The notes under the pieces are model-generated. The model had not been told where the DNA came from, searched no databases, and was given only the letters and a program-made list of their open reading frames with translations. Source: DASXKD01 sp963703605 (lineage in GTDB: Bacteria > Actinomycetota > Actinomycetes > Streptosporangiales > Streptosporangiaceae). From it: 64,000 bases of DNA. The position numbers and the translations under genes are program-made. Shown piece by piece: positions 31,100-39,999 of this stretch. The stretch is from contig CAVPFC010000034.1 of NCBI GenBank assembly GCA_963703605.1, forward strand, positions 65,530 to 129,529, read 5' to 3'. Positions within the stretch are counted from its first letter, which is position 1, and each line of letters opens with the position of its first letter.

Positions 31100-31741
31100 T
31101 CAGATCTCGCCGAAGAGGCGGTCGCCGGCGTCACCGAGGCCAGGCACGATGAAGCCGCGCTCGTTCAGCCGCTCGTCCAGGGCGGCGGTGACCACGCGAA
31201 CCGGGATGGGCCCGTCACCGGGGAAAGCGGCCTCCAGGCGCGCGATCCCCTCCGGGGCCGCCAGCAGGCTGACCCCGGTGACCGCGGCCGCGCCGCGCGA
31301 GATCACCATGCCGAACACCGTTTCCAGGGTGCCCCCGGTGGCGAGCATCGGGTCGAGCACGAAGACCGCCCGCCCCGACAGGTCGCCGGGCAGCCGGTTG
31401 GCGTAGGTGCTGGCCACCAGGGATTCCTCGTCGCGGCTCAGCCCGACGAAGCCGACCTCGGCGGTGGGCAGCAGCCGGATCATCCCGTCGAGCATCCCGA
31501 TGCCCGCGCGCAGCACGGGCACCACGAGCGGGGCCGGCCGGGCCATCTTGACCCCCTCGGCCTCGCCCACCGGGGTGCGCACGGTCACCGGCCGGACCGG
31601 GACCTCCCGGGTCGCCTCGTAGGCGAGCAACGTCACCAGCTCGTCGGTGAGGCGGCGGAACGTCGGCGAATCGGTTGACTCGTCCCGCAGGACCGTCAGC
31701 TTGTGGGTAACCAGCGGATGATCGACGACCAGAGTCTGCAT
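31100..31741 (-). CDS. upp: Uracil phosphoribosyltransferase
   Basis: 213 residues. The PRPP-binding loop VLDPMLATGGTL and the C-terminal uracil-binding GLGDAGDRLFG are present, as is PVLRAGIGM. It converts uracil plus PRPP to UMP and would recycle uracil released by the thymidine phosphorylase encoded at 12.5 kb. Confidence 0.96.
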   Translation of the reverse strand: MQTLVVDHPLVTHKLTVLRDESTDSPTFRRLTDELVTLLAYEATREVPVRPVTVRTPVGEAEGVKMARPAPLVVPVLRAGIGMLDGMIRLLPTAEVGFVGLSRDEESLVASTYANRLPGDLSGRAVFVLDPMLATGGTLETVFGMVISRGAAAVTGVSLLAAPEGIARLEAAFPGDGPIPVRVVTAALDERLNERGFIVPGLGDAGDRLFGEI

Positions 31742-31763
31742 GAGCGGTAGTGTCCCACCGGCG

Positions 31764-32888
31764 TCACCCCGGCGCGGGGAACCGGCGCCTGGCCGCGACG
31801 TCGATGGGCGCGACGGAGCCGCGGACCGGCTGCACGCTCCCGCCGTCCTGGGTCACCTTGACCGCGAGTTCCTCGAGGACGTCGTCCACCGGCACGCTGA
31901 GTTCCCCGCAGCCCGCGCAGGCGCCCCCGGCCACCGACAGCACGCCGCAGCGCTCGCAGATGAACCCGGGCCGCACGTCATCGTCGGGCACCATGAGCAG
32001 CTGGATCGCGTGCTGGTTGGCGGCCGCCACGCACGCGTCGAGCCCGATCGCGGTCATGCCGCCGGAGGCCTGTTCGGCGAGTGAGGTGGCGAGCCTGCGC
32101 TCCTGGCCGTCGGCCCACTGGGCCACCACCTCGTCGGCGAGCCGCCGGACCCGGGCGGGCGTCATCGCGTGCCGGTCGATCACGAACGTGCCCGCCACCT
32201 TGGCCCGCTGGGCGGGGGTGAGCGCGGCGAGGAACTCGCTGGTCTCGGCCTCGTGACCGCCCACCACGACAAGGCCGCAGTCACCGCCCGCGGCCTGCGC
32301 CAGCGCGGCCGCCGTGGCGGCGTAGTGCTGCCTGGCGAGCCCGCGGGCCCGCTGGTCGTTGCGGTAGGTCGCCAGGCCGTGCCAGCCGCCGAACCGCTTG
32401 CTGCCCACCGTGGCCGACTCCACGTGGCCGGCCTTCTCGATGCCCCCTGCGGAGACCCGGTACAGCCAGCCGTTCCGCCGGTCCACCACCGCGACCGCGT
32501 AGCCCGGGCAGCGGCGCAACTCGGCGAGCAGCGGGCGGACGTAGGGGCGGCTGCCGATCACCGCCCGCTCGCGCACCTGCCCGCGCAACGGGATCGCCTC
32601 CCGCAGCCGCAGCGCGGTGCACGTGAAGATGGCGACGCTCCGGCCACGCCACTCGTGCGCGTGCGCGCTGACCTCACCGCGGATCGCCGGCATCTCGGCC
32701 CGGCGGGCCCGGACCCACGCCTGCGTGTCGCCGCCCGCGCCGATGCTCTGGGCCAGGACGTCATCGACGTGGGCGGGCATGCCGCGGCGCTGCGCCGGGT
32801 CCAGCGGCACGGTGAGGTAGACGGAGACGATTCCGCGGTCGCGCGCGCGAATTCCCAGCAGCCGCGTGACGCCCGCGGCGTCGATCAT
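31764..32888 (-). CDS. eRF1-like (baeRF/Vms1-type) protein with zinc ribbon
   Basis: 374 residues. An N-terminal domain (VSVYLTVPLDPAQRR) leads to a central eRF1-like part (VVVGGHEAETSEFLAAL and FVIDRHAMTPARVRRLADEV) and a C-terminal four-Cys ribbon (CERCGVLSVAGGACAGCG). This layout matches bacterial homologues of archaeal/eukaryotic release factor 1. They are thought to act on stalled ribosomes, but no bacterial role is settled. No GGQ motif is visible. It overlaps the upstream DUF1918 gene by ATGA. Confidence 0.7.
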   Translation of the reverse strand: MIDAAGVTRLLGIRARDRGIVSVYLTVPLDPAQRRGMPAHVDDVLAQSIGAGGDTQAWVRARRAEMPAIRGEVSAHAHEWRGRSVAIFTCTALRLREAIPLRGQVRERAVIGSRPYVRPLLAELRRCPGYAVAVVDRRNGWLYRVSAGGIEKAGHVESATVGSKRFGGWHGLATYRNDQRARGLARQHYAATAAALAQAAGGDCGLVVVGGHEAETSEFLAALTPAQRAKVAGTFVIDRHAMTPARVRRLADEVVAQWADGQERRLATSLAEQASGGMTAIGLDACVAAANQHAIQLLMVPDDDVRPGFICERCGVLSVAGGACAGCGELSVPVDDVLEELAVKVTQDGGSVQPVRGSVAPIDVAARRRFPAPG

Positions 32889-33091
32889 GTCCGGGTTCCC
32901 GCCGATCCGGCGGCCTCTACCCGGGCGGTCGGCCCGGGGAAGACCACGGACTCGTGGTCGTCGTGGAGCCAGCGCACCACGAATGGCGGCGAGCCATCGG
33001 GATGGGCGACTGAAGTCACAACACCGACGCGGCGCCGGTCACCCAGGTTGGTTCCGTCGATCACCAGCCGGTCGCCGACCTTAGCTCTCAT
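32885..33091 (-). CDS. DUF1918 protein
   Basis: 68 residues beginning MRAKVGDRLVIDG and containing PPFVVRWLHDDHESVVFPGP, the hallmarks of DUF1918. Small SH3-like actinobacterial protein of unknown role. It precedes and overlaps the eRF1-like gene (ATGA), suggesting joint function. Confidence 0.88.
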   Translation of the reverse strand: MRAKVGDRLVIDGTNLGDRRRVGVVTSVAHPDGSPPFVVRWLHDDHESVVFPGPTARVEAAGSAGTRT

Positions 33092-33384
33092 CGGTTCCCT
33101 CCTTGGTGTGGCCCAGGCATCCAGCATGCGCCCGGCACAGCGGGCAGTCCACCCTGGCCCCGGGGGAAACCAGGCCCGCCCGGTTATTTGGCCTAGATTT
33201 CCTGATTTGGTTCCCCTAAACGTTTCTTGCTGGTCATTTCGCCAAGGAAAGGATTCCGTGGATTGACCACACCGCAATATGGCTCTAATGTTGTGGCGTT
33301 AATGGTGGATCGGCCTTGCCATTTCTTGGCCATTTTAGGTCATTTTGCGTTACCCGGCGGGGCCCGGGCGGTGGAGGGAACGAA
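33092..33384 (+). promoter_or_regulatory. AT-richer upstream region of GH3 gene with sigma-70-like promoter
   Basis: TTGACC at 33263-33268 and TAATGT at 33286-33291 are 17 bases apart, a good housekeeping promoter. A palindrome AAACGTTT at 33218-33225 resembles the core of LacI-type sugar-repressor sites. CATTTT is repeated downstream of the promoter. The local AT content stands out from its surroundings. Confidence 0.55.
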
Positions 33385-36018
33385 GTGGCCAGAGGGCGGA
33401 GAGGCCGGCGTGGCCGCCGCCGGCCCTGGGCGGGCGTGGCGGTGGCGATCACGCTCGTCTGCCTGATCGGGGGCGCGGGAGTGACCGGCTGGGCGACCGG
33501 GGCGATCCAGGCACCGGCGACGACGAGCGCGGCCGAGGTCGTGCCCTCGGTGACCGGCGACCCGCGAGCCGATGCGCTGCTCGCCCGGATGTCGCTGCCG
33601 GACAAGCTGCGGCTGCTGGAGTGGGTCGGCGGCACCGGCCAGCCGGGCACCGCCGTCCTGCCCGGGCTCGCCCGGCTGGGCATCCCGCCGCTGCACCTGA
33701 CCGAGGGCCCGCTTGGCTCCGCCGCGCAGTTGGTGCCCGCGATGGCGGCGCCGCTCGCCGTGGCGGCCACGTTCAGCCAGCCCGACGCCTTCGCCAACGG
33801 CATGATGATCGGCCGGGACGCGCGCGCCCTGGGCATGCAGGCCGTGGCCCGGCCGTTCGCCGGCCTGTCCGGGGCCCCCGGCGGCGATCCCGCCGGGGCC
33901 ACCTTCGGGGAGGACCCGCTGCTGGCCGGCCGCGCGGCCGCGGCGGAGATTGCCGGCATCCAGGCGCAGGGAACGATGGCGCTGGTCCGCGGCTATCTTT
34001 CCGGCGGCGCCGGGACCAGCCTGGTGACCGGCCCCGCCGCGCTGCACGAGATCTACCTCCAGCCGTTCGAGGACGCGGTGCGCGCCGGGGCGGCCGGGCT
34101 GATGTGCTCGCCGGGCACCCTGGACGTCGTCACCGCCAACGGCGCCCGGGCCGGCGGGCTGCCCGCCTCACCCGCGTGCGGCGACGCCGGCCTGCTCACC
34201 CAGATCCTGCGCAAGGAACTTGGTTTCGGCGGCTTCGTCATCGCCGACCGGGGCGCGAACCCGGGCACCGTGTCGCTCGACTCCGGCCTGGACGGGGAGA
34301 TACCCGGCGCCGGCCTGGCCGGCCGGTACTTCACCCCGGCGGCGGTCCGCGCGGCGGTCGCCAGCGGGACCGTCGGGATGGCCACGATCAACCAGGCAGC
34401 CGGCGCGGTCCTGGCCGAGATGGACCGGTTCGGCCTGCTCGGCCGGTCGCCCAGGCACAAGGCCGGCCGGGAGCCGGTCGCCGCCGACGAGCAGGTCGTG
34501 GCGCGCACCGCGCAGGACGCCGCCACCTTGCTGAAGAACGCCGGCCACGTGCTCCCGTTGTCCGCCACGGAACTCGGCTCGCTGGCGCTGATCGGCCCGG
34601 GCGCGGCGCAGGTCGTCGCGGCCGACCCCGCGGGCGGCAACGGCCCGGGAATCCCGTCCCGGCGGCCGGGCACCTTGCAGGTGCTGCGCCAGGATCTCGC
34701 GGCCGGGCAGGGCGCCCGCCTCAGCTACGCGGCCGGGGACGACATGACCGGCAGCCCGGTTCCCGCGGCGGCGCTGACCCACAACGGCCAGCCCGGGCTC
34801 GAGCGGGCCGGCTCAGGAACCGGCGCGACGCAGGTGGTCAGCGACCTGGACAACACGCTCGCCCGGGGCAACGTGCTGCCGGCCGGCTCGGCGCACACCT
34901 GGACCGGTGAGCTGACCGTCCCGGTGACCGGGAGCTACTGGATCAACCTCGCGACCGGCGGGGCGCGCGGCACGCTCACCCTGGACGGCACGGTCGTCGC
35001 CCAGGACCGGGCCGGGCAGCCGCCGGGCTGGAGCGGGCCAGCGCTGCTGCCCACCACGGACGGCCTGGACAACCTGCGCGCCAGCGTCACGCTCACGGCC
35101 GGCACCCACACGCTGAGCGTGGCCGAGGTGCCCGACGGCTCGGGGCGCCCGGTGCAGGTCAGGCTGGACTGGGTCACGCCCGCCCAGCAGCAGGCCGGCA
35201 CCGCGGCCGCCGTCAGCGCGGCGCGCGGCGCGAAGGCGGCCGTCGTGTTCGCCTGGGGCGCCGGGGGCGCGGCCAGCGGGGCAACCACAGGCGGGTCAGG
35301 GAGCGGGGCCAGCGCGGGGACTACGCTGCCCGACGGTCAGGACCAGCTCATCAGCGACGTCGCCGCGGCCAACCCGGACACGATCGTCGTGCTGAACACG
35401 CCGGGCCCGGTCAGCATGCCCTGGCTCAGCGCGGTGAAGGGCGTGCTCGAGATGTGGTACCCCGGCGACGTCGGCGGCTCCGCCACCGCGAACGTGCTCC
35501 TCGGCCGGGCCGACCCGGCGGGCAGGCTGCCGGTGACCTGGCCATACGCCGGCCACGCCGCGCCGGCCCAGCCCGCGGGCGGGTTCGGCGGCTACCGCTG
35601 GTACGACCGCAACGGGCGGGCGCCGCTGTTCCCGTTCGGCTACGGGCTGTCGTACACGCGGTTCAGCTACGCGGGGCTGGCCTGGCGGACGGCACCCGGC
35701 GGCGGGCTCGTGGTCCGCTTCCGGGTCACCGACTCAGGCCAGCGGGCCGGTGACGCGGTGCCCCAGGTCTACCTCGGCCCGCCCGCCCGCCAGCCGGCCG
35801 GCGCGGCGTTCGCGCCCAGGGCGCTCGCCGCCTACGCCCGGATCAGCCTGCGCCCCGGCCAGACCAGGACGGTGACGCTCCGGGTCCCGCTGCGGCAGCT
35901 TCAGTACTGGGACAACACCAGTGGGTGGGTGACGGCGGCGGGCCGGCGCCCGCTGGACGTGGGCCCCGACGAGCGGTCGGCCGCCCTGTCCACGACCGTG
36001 ACGATCCCGGCAGGTTAG
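33385..36018 (+). CDS. Secreted glycoside hydrolase family 3-like protein with PA14 domain
   Basis: 877 residues. An Arg-rich N terminus and a helix (GVAVAITLVCLIGGAGVTGW) form a signal or anchor. The GH3 barrel carries GFVIADRGANPG with nucleophile D288; a PA14-like insert spans about 470-600 (WTGELTVPVTGSYWINLATG). The second GH3 domain holds LEMWYPGDVGG and a fibronectin-like C terminus follows. The usual K-H-F substrate motif of the barrel is replaced (ALVRGYLSGG), so activity may be altered. GTG 33385 has GGAGGGA just upstream. Likely acts on extracellular beta-glycosides. Confidence 0.85.
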   Translation: MARGRRGRRGRRRPWAGVAVAITLVCLIGGAGVTGWATGAIQAPATTSAAEVVPSVTGDPRADALLARMSLPDKLRLLEWVGGTGQPGTAVLPGLARLGIPPLHLTEGPLGSAAQLVPAMAAPLAVAATFSQPDAFANGMMIGRDARALGMQAVARPFAGLSGAPGGDPAGATFGEDPLLAGRAAAAEIAGIQAQGTMALVRGYLSGGAGTSLVTGPAALHEIYLQPFEDAVRAGAAGLMCSPGTLDVVTANGARAGGLPASPACGDAGLLTQILRKELGFGGFVIADRGANPGTVSLDSGLDGEIPGAGLAGRYFTPAAVRAAVASGTVGMATINQAAGAVLAEMDRFGLLGRSPRHKAGREPVAADEQVVARTAQDAATLLKNAGHVLPLSATELGSLALIGPGAAQVVAADPAGGNGPGIPSRRPGTLQVLRQDLAAGQGARLSYAAGDDMTGSPVPAAALTHNGQPGLERAGSGTGATQVVSDLDNTLARGNVLPAGSAHTWTGELTVPVTGSYWINLATGGARGTLTLDGTVVAQDRAGQPPGWSGPALLPTTDGLDNLRASVTLTAGTHTLSVAEVPDGSGRPVQVRLDWVTPAQQQAGTAAAVSAARGAKAAVVFAWGAGGAASGATTGGSGSGASAGTTLPDGQDQLISDVAAANPDTIVVLNTPGPVSMPWLSAVKGVLEMWYPGDVGGSATANVLLGRADPAGRLPVTWPYAGHAAPAQPAGGFGGYRWYDRNGRAPLFPFGYGLSYTRFSYAGLAWRTAPGGGLVVRFRVTDSGQRAGDAVPQVYLGPPARQPAGAAFAPRALAAYARISLRPGQTRTVTLRVPLRQLQYWDNTSGWVTAAGRRPLDVGPDERSAALSTTVTIPAG

Positions 36019-36842
36019 TGAGTTAGGTCTCCGGCGAGGCGGGCGATGCCGCCGGCCCAGGCGGCTATCTGGCTGGCCGGCAGGTACGCGGTCCCGTTGG
36101 CCGTGTGGTCCGCCATGGGCGTGGCCACGAAGCGCTCCGCGCCGCGGGCGTCGATGAAGTACACCGCCGAGGTGTGGATGATGTCTGCGTTCGGGTTGGG
36201 CGCCTCGACCGTGATGTTGTAGTTCCGCCACGCGGTCTTCAGCGCCGGCAGCGGGCCGGTGAAGAAGTGCCAGCCCGGGATCGTGGTGAGCTGGTGTGCC
36301 GCGGAGTAGGCGGCCATGTCGGAAACCTTGGCGTGGTACTGGTTCACGTTGATCGCCACGAAGACCACGTGGCCCGCCCGCGCCCCGAGTTCGTGGTAGG
36401 CGTCGACGAACTCCTGCGACACGATCGGGCAGATGTCGGTGCAGTGCGGGTCCATGAACTCCAGCACCACGACCTTGCCGCGCAGGCTCGCCAGCGACAT
36501 CGTGTGGCCCTGCTGGTCGGTGAGCGTGAAGCCCGGCGCCGGGGCGGGCGGGATGGGGGAGAGCTGCATCAGGTTGACCAGGCTGGTCGAGACGTTCCCC
36601 GGGACGCCCGACGGCCGCAGCAGCGGCCCGGGGGCCGCGTTGCGCTCGCTGGTCAGCTCGTACGCCGCGTAGCTGCTGATCCCGATCAGCAGCACGGCGA
36701 CCACGCTCAGCGTGATCCACGCCCGGCGCCGCCTGGCCCGGCGCGCGGCCAGGAGAACCGCCGGCGGTGGTGCCGCGGCCGGATCCGTCCCGGCACCGGT
36801 GACGGCCGGCCCGGGCTCCGCTTTCTGACCTACGATCCGCAC
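36015..36842 (-). CDS. SCO1/SenC-like thioredoxin-fold protein
   Basis: 275 residues. A transmembrane anchor (ITLSVVAVLLIGISSYAAYE) precedes the extracytoplasmic thioredoxin fold. The copper-binding C-x3-C (DPHCTDICP, near 132-136) and the distal His (DIIHTSAVYFID) are present. SCO1 proteins deliver copper to cytochrome oxidase or act as redox partners. Its stop overlaps that of the convergent GH3 gene. GTG 36842 has GGGAGG close upstream. Confidence 0.88.
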   Translation of the reverse strand: MRIVGQKAEPGPAVTGAGTDPAAAPPPAVLLAARRARRRRAWITLSVVAVLLIGISSYAAYELTSERNAAPGPLLRPSGVPGNVSTSLVNLMQLSPIPPAPAPGFTLTDQQGHTMSLASLRGKVVVLEFMDPHCTDICPIVSQEFVDAYHELGARAGHVVFVAINVNQYHAKVSDMAAYSAAHQLTTIPGWHFFTGPLPALKTAWRNYNITVEAPNPNADIIHTSAVYFIDARGAERFVATPMADHTANGTAYLPASQIAAWAGGIARLAGDLTH

Positions 36843-37151
36843 CGGTCCTCCCGCACGTGCCGGTCCGTGCCGCTTGCTGTGGCTTCTGGAGCATAACGCG
36901 ACGTCGGGCAACCCGGACTCCGGTCGCGACTGGTATCCGGGGAGCCTGCCCGGGGGGCTGATCCCGTTGATGTGCCCACGGCGACATATGCATGGCATGG
37001 AGTGACCCACGACGACAAACCGCGGTCGGCCGGGTCGGCCGGGTACGGCGTGATCGGCACCCCGGTGCGAAGAGTAGCGAGACATCTTCGTACAGTGAGC
37101 GCTGTGTCCTGGCTGCGGCCGGGCCATGGCGATCGGGGACGGGGGCACACC
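36843..37151. other. Divergent intergenic region without genes
   Basis: 309 bp between the SCO1-like gene and an uncharacterised gene. I see no gene, RNA or strong repeat; it should hold both promoters. Confidence 0.4.
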
Positions 37152-37805
37152 ATGACACAGAACCCAGCGGGGGCATCCGGAACACCGGGGCCAGCCGCGG
37201 CGGCAGCGGCGGGTGCGGGCGGGACCCGGGCCGCAGGCTCCGTCCGGGTGCTCGGCGGCCCGGCCCGCGGGTTCGGCCGGATGTGGGAGAAGACCTACAC
37301 GATGCCCCTGGAGGAGGTCTCGCCGGTCGCGGCGATCGCCCCCTGGCAGCGGAGTTTCCCCTCGCCCGGCCGCCGCCGCCGGGGCCGCGGCGTGTCGGTG
37401 CTCCACGTCGACGCGGACTCGGTCACGGTCAGCACGCTGCCCGCGGAGCCGCTGGCCGGCTGGATCACCGTCTGCGCCGAAGGCGCTGGCCCGCTCACCG
37501 ACATCCGGGTGCACGTGCTGATGCGCGCCCGGGACCCGCTCAGCGAGCTCGCCTTCGCGCTGGGCGGGCACCGCAGGCAGGACCGGTTCTGGGTCGCCGC
37601 GCTGACGGCGCTCGCGGGGCAGCTCGGCCGGCCGGAACCGGCCGTGGTGATCCGCGGTGTGTGCCTCGACTCACGGCACCAGTGGCGCAACACGCGCAAC
37701 GTCTGCCACAGCCCGGTCCTGCGTGGCCTGGCGCGAACGGTCACCGCGCCCTGCCTGCTGCTCGGGCTTGCCGTGCTCAGCTCCCGCGGGCGCCCGTCCC
37801 GCTGA
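37152..37805 (+). CDS. Uncharacterised protein
   Basis: 217 residues, not recognised. An Ala/Gly-rich start (about 1-30) is followed by a mixed alpha/beta part with FGRMWEKTYTMPLEEVSP, VSVLHVDADSVTVSTLPAE and HVLMRARDPLSELAF. The general pattern resembles small SRPBCC-like binding folds, but I would not assign it. ATG 37152 follows GGGGGCACACC. Its last 29 bases overlap the end of the convergent amidohydrolase gene. Confidence 0.65.
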   Translation: MTQNPAGASGTPGPAAAAAAGAGGTRAAGSVRVLGGPARGFGRMWEKTYTMPLEEVSPVAAIAPWQRSFPSPGRRRRGRGVSVLHVDADSVTVSTLPAEPLAGWITVCAEGAGPLTDIRVHVLMRARDPLSELAFALGGHRRQDRFWVAALTALAGQLGRPEPAVVIRGVCLDSRHQWRNTRNVCHSPVLRGLARTVTAPCLLLGLAVLSSRGRPSR

Positions 37806-38858
37806 CGAGCCGTCCGCGCAGCACCACCTGGGCAGCATGATCAAGCACGTCCAGGTCGGCGGCCGGGTCGCGGTCGAATATCACAAAGTCGGCCGCTGCG
37901 CCCGCGCCGAGCCCGGGCAGGCCGAGAAACTCCCGCGCGGTCCAGCACGCGGCGCCGAGCGCCGCCTCGGCCGGCAGGCCACCGGCCGCCAGGTGGCGTA
38001 CCTCCGCCGCGATCGTGCCGTGCGGCCGGAAGTCGGTGCCGGCCAGCACCGGCACCCCCGCGGCGTGGGCCGCGACCGTGAGCGGGCCGAGGCGGGCATA
38101 CCCGTCGAGGAACCACTCGCGGGCCGGTGACGCCAGCCCCAGGATCTCCTTCATCTGCCCGGCCCACGGCGTGTAGGTCGGGACCAGCGCGGTGCCCTGG
38201 GCGGCCATCCGGGGCAGCAGGCCATGGTCCAGCCACAGGCCGTGTTCCAGGCTGTCCACCCCGGCATCGATCGCGCGGCGGCAGGCAGCCTCGTGCGTCG
38301 CGTGGATCATGACCCGCCCGCCGGCCTCATGCACCCGCCGTACCGTCGCGGCCAGCACGTCCGCGGGCAGCAGCCGTGGCTCGGCGAAGGTCTCCTCGTC
38401 CACGATCCAGTCGCCGCGCAGCTTCACCCAGCCGCTGGAGCCCGCGGCCTCCTCGGCGGCCGCATCGGGCAGGTCCGCCTCGGCGACCTCACGGCCCCAG
38501 CCGGGGAAGAACAGCCCCGGCGTGCTCAGCCACGGCCCGGCGGAGATGACCAGCGGCAGTTCCGGGTCCTCGCGGCCCAGGCCGGCAGCCGGGCAGGCGC
38601 GCCGGCGGTGCGCACCGCCGTCACCCCCGCCGCGCGGTGCGCCATCAGGTCGGCGCGCAGGGCGTCCTCGTCGAGCGGCTGCCCGGGCTGCGGCGCGCCC
38701 GGATGGGTATGCACGTCAACGAGACCGGGCAGGACGAAACCGGACTCGGCGATCGTCTGGGCGCCCGCCACCGGGGTGCGGCTTATCCTGCCGTGGTCGG
38801 TCCACAGCTCGACGGGCTCGCGGCCGGGCAGGGATGTCCCGCGGATGTGTAGCTCCAC
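37777..38858 (-). CDS. Amidohydrolase-family protein, apparent one-base deletion
   Basis: About 360 residues over two frames. The first contains LPGLVDVHTHPG, the metal-binding HxH. The second has VMIHATHEAACRRAIDAG, SLEHGLWLD, VLAGTDFRPHG and AADFVIFDRDPAADLDVLD, the imidazolonepropionase/prolidase-like subgroup. The change lies near 38584, where CTGCCGGCC needs one more base to read RLPGLGREDPEL. Total length is two over a multiple of three, consistent with one deletion. Substrate unknown. Confidence 0.82.
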
Positions 38859-39019
38859 GCGGCCACGCTAGGTCCCGCCCGCGGCGGGCGGCCACCTTTT
38901 CTGCTCTCAGCAGCGCGGGCCCGCGCTCCGCGCCGCTGCGAACCGTCGTGCCGCCGGCCGCCGGCGCGCTGGGCGGGGGCCGCCCGGCGGCGACATGACT
39001 GATGCGGTAAAAAGTCAGC

Positions 39020-39868
39020 ATGCCTGCTGATACGGGTGAGCTTTCCGGGCGCACGTTCCTGGTGACCGGCGCCAACACGGGGATCGGCCGCGCTACCGCG
39101 GCCGGCCTGGCCAGCCAGGGCGGCCGGGTGTACCTGGCCTGCCGCTCGGCGGACAAGGGGCGGGCCGCGGCCGCGGACATCGCGGCGGCCACCGGGAACG
39201 ACGGCGTTACATTCCTGCCCCTCGACCTCGGCGATCTGGCATCGGTGCGCGCGTGCGCGGAGCAGTTCCTGGCCCGCGACGAGCCGCTGCACGTGCTGAT
39301 CAACAACGGCGGGGTGGCCGGGCAGCGGGGGCTCACCGCGGACGGCTTCGAGCTGGCCTTCGGCGTTAACCACCTGGGGCATTTCGCGCTGACCACGGCG
39401 CTGCTCGACCGGCTGGCGGCCAGCGCCCCGGCGCGGGTCGTCACCGTGTCCAGCGACGCCCACTACCAGGCCACGGGGATCGACTTCGAGACGGTGCGGC
39501 GGCCGACCGCCACCGTGACGGGGATGCGGGAGTACGCGGTCTCCAAGCTCGCCAACGTGCTGTTCACCCAGGAGCTGGCCCGGCGGCTCGACGGCCGGGG
39601 CGTCACCGCCTACGCCCTGCACCCGGGCGTGGTCGCCTCCGACATCTGGCGGCGGGTGCCCTGGCCGGTCCGCCCGCTGATCAAGCTGCGCATGATCACG
39701 CCGGAGCAGGGCGCGCGTACGTCGCTGTTCTGCGCGACCTCTCCGGAGGTGGCGGATGCCAGCGGGCGCTTCTACGACAGGTCCCGGGAGCGGGCGGCCA
39801 GCGCGGTGGCAACCCCGGAACTCGCCGGGACGCTGTGGCAACGCAGCGAGGCCTGGACCACCTGCTGA
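39020..39868 (+). CDS. Short-chain dehydrogenase/reductase
   Basis: 282 residues. Cofactor motif TGANTGIGRA, structural NNGG (LINNGGVAG), and active-site Ser (VTVSSDAHY) with YAVSK. It resembles the retinol-dehydrogenase-like group, which prefers NADP (ACRSADKGR). The start codon sits inside a small inverted repeat, TCAGCA-tgcc-TGCTGA (39015-39030), and has no clear ribosome site. Confidence 0.93.
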   Translation: MPADTGELSGRTFLVTGANTGIGRATAAGLASQGGRVYLACRSADKGRAAAADIAAATGNDGVTFLPLDLGDLASVRACAEQFLARDEPLHVLINNGGVAGQRGLTADGFELAFGVNHLGHFALTTALLDRLAASAPARVVTVSSDAHYQATGIDFETVRRPTATVTGMREYAVSKLANVLFTQELARRLDGRGVTAYALHPGVVASDIWRRVPWPVRPLIKLRMITPEQGARTSLFCATSPEVADASGRFYDRSRERAASAVATPELAGTLWQRSEAWTTC

Positions 39869-39871
39869 TCC

Positions 39872-39900
39872 CTGGCCGGCCCGGTGGCCGGGCCGGCCAG
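39872..39900. terminator. Bidirectional terminator hairpin
   Basis: A perfect 13-bp stem (39872-39884 with 39888-39900) and 3-base loop, 3 bp after the SDR stop and before the convergent CU044-type gene. Confidence 0.7.
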
Positions 39901-39999
39901 CCCGGGCTGCCTACCTGTTGCCCGAACCTCCCGATCACCAGGCCCGCACCCCCGGCCATTCTCCTCGCCCGCACACTCCGTTCACCGGGCTCCGTGCGG

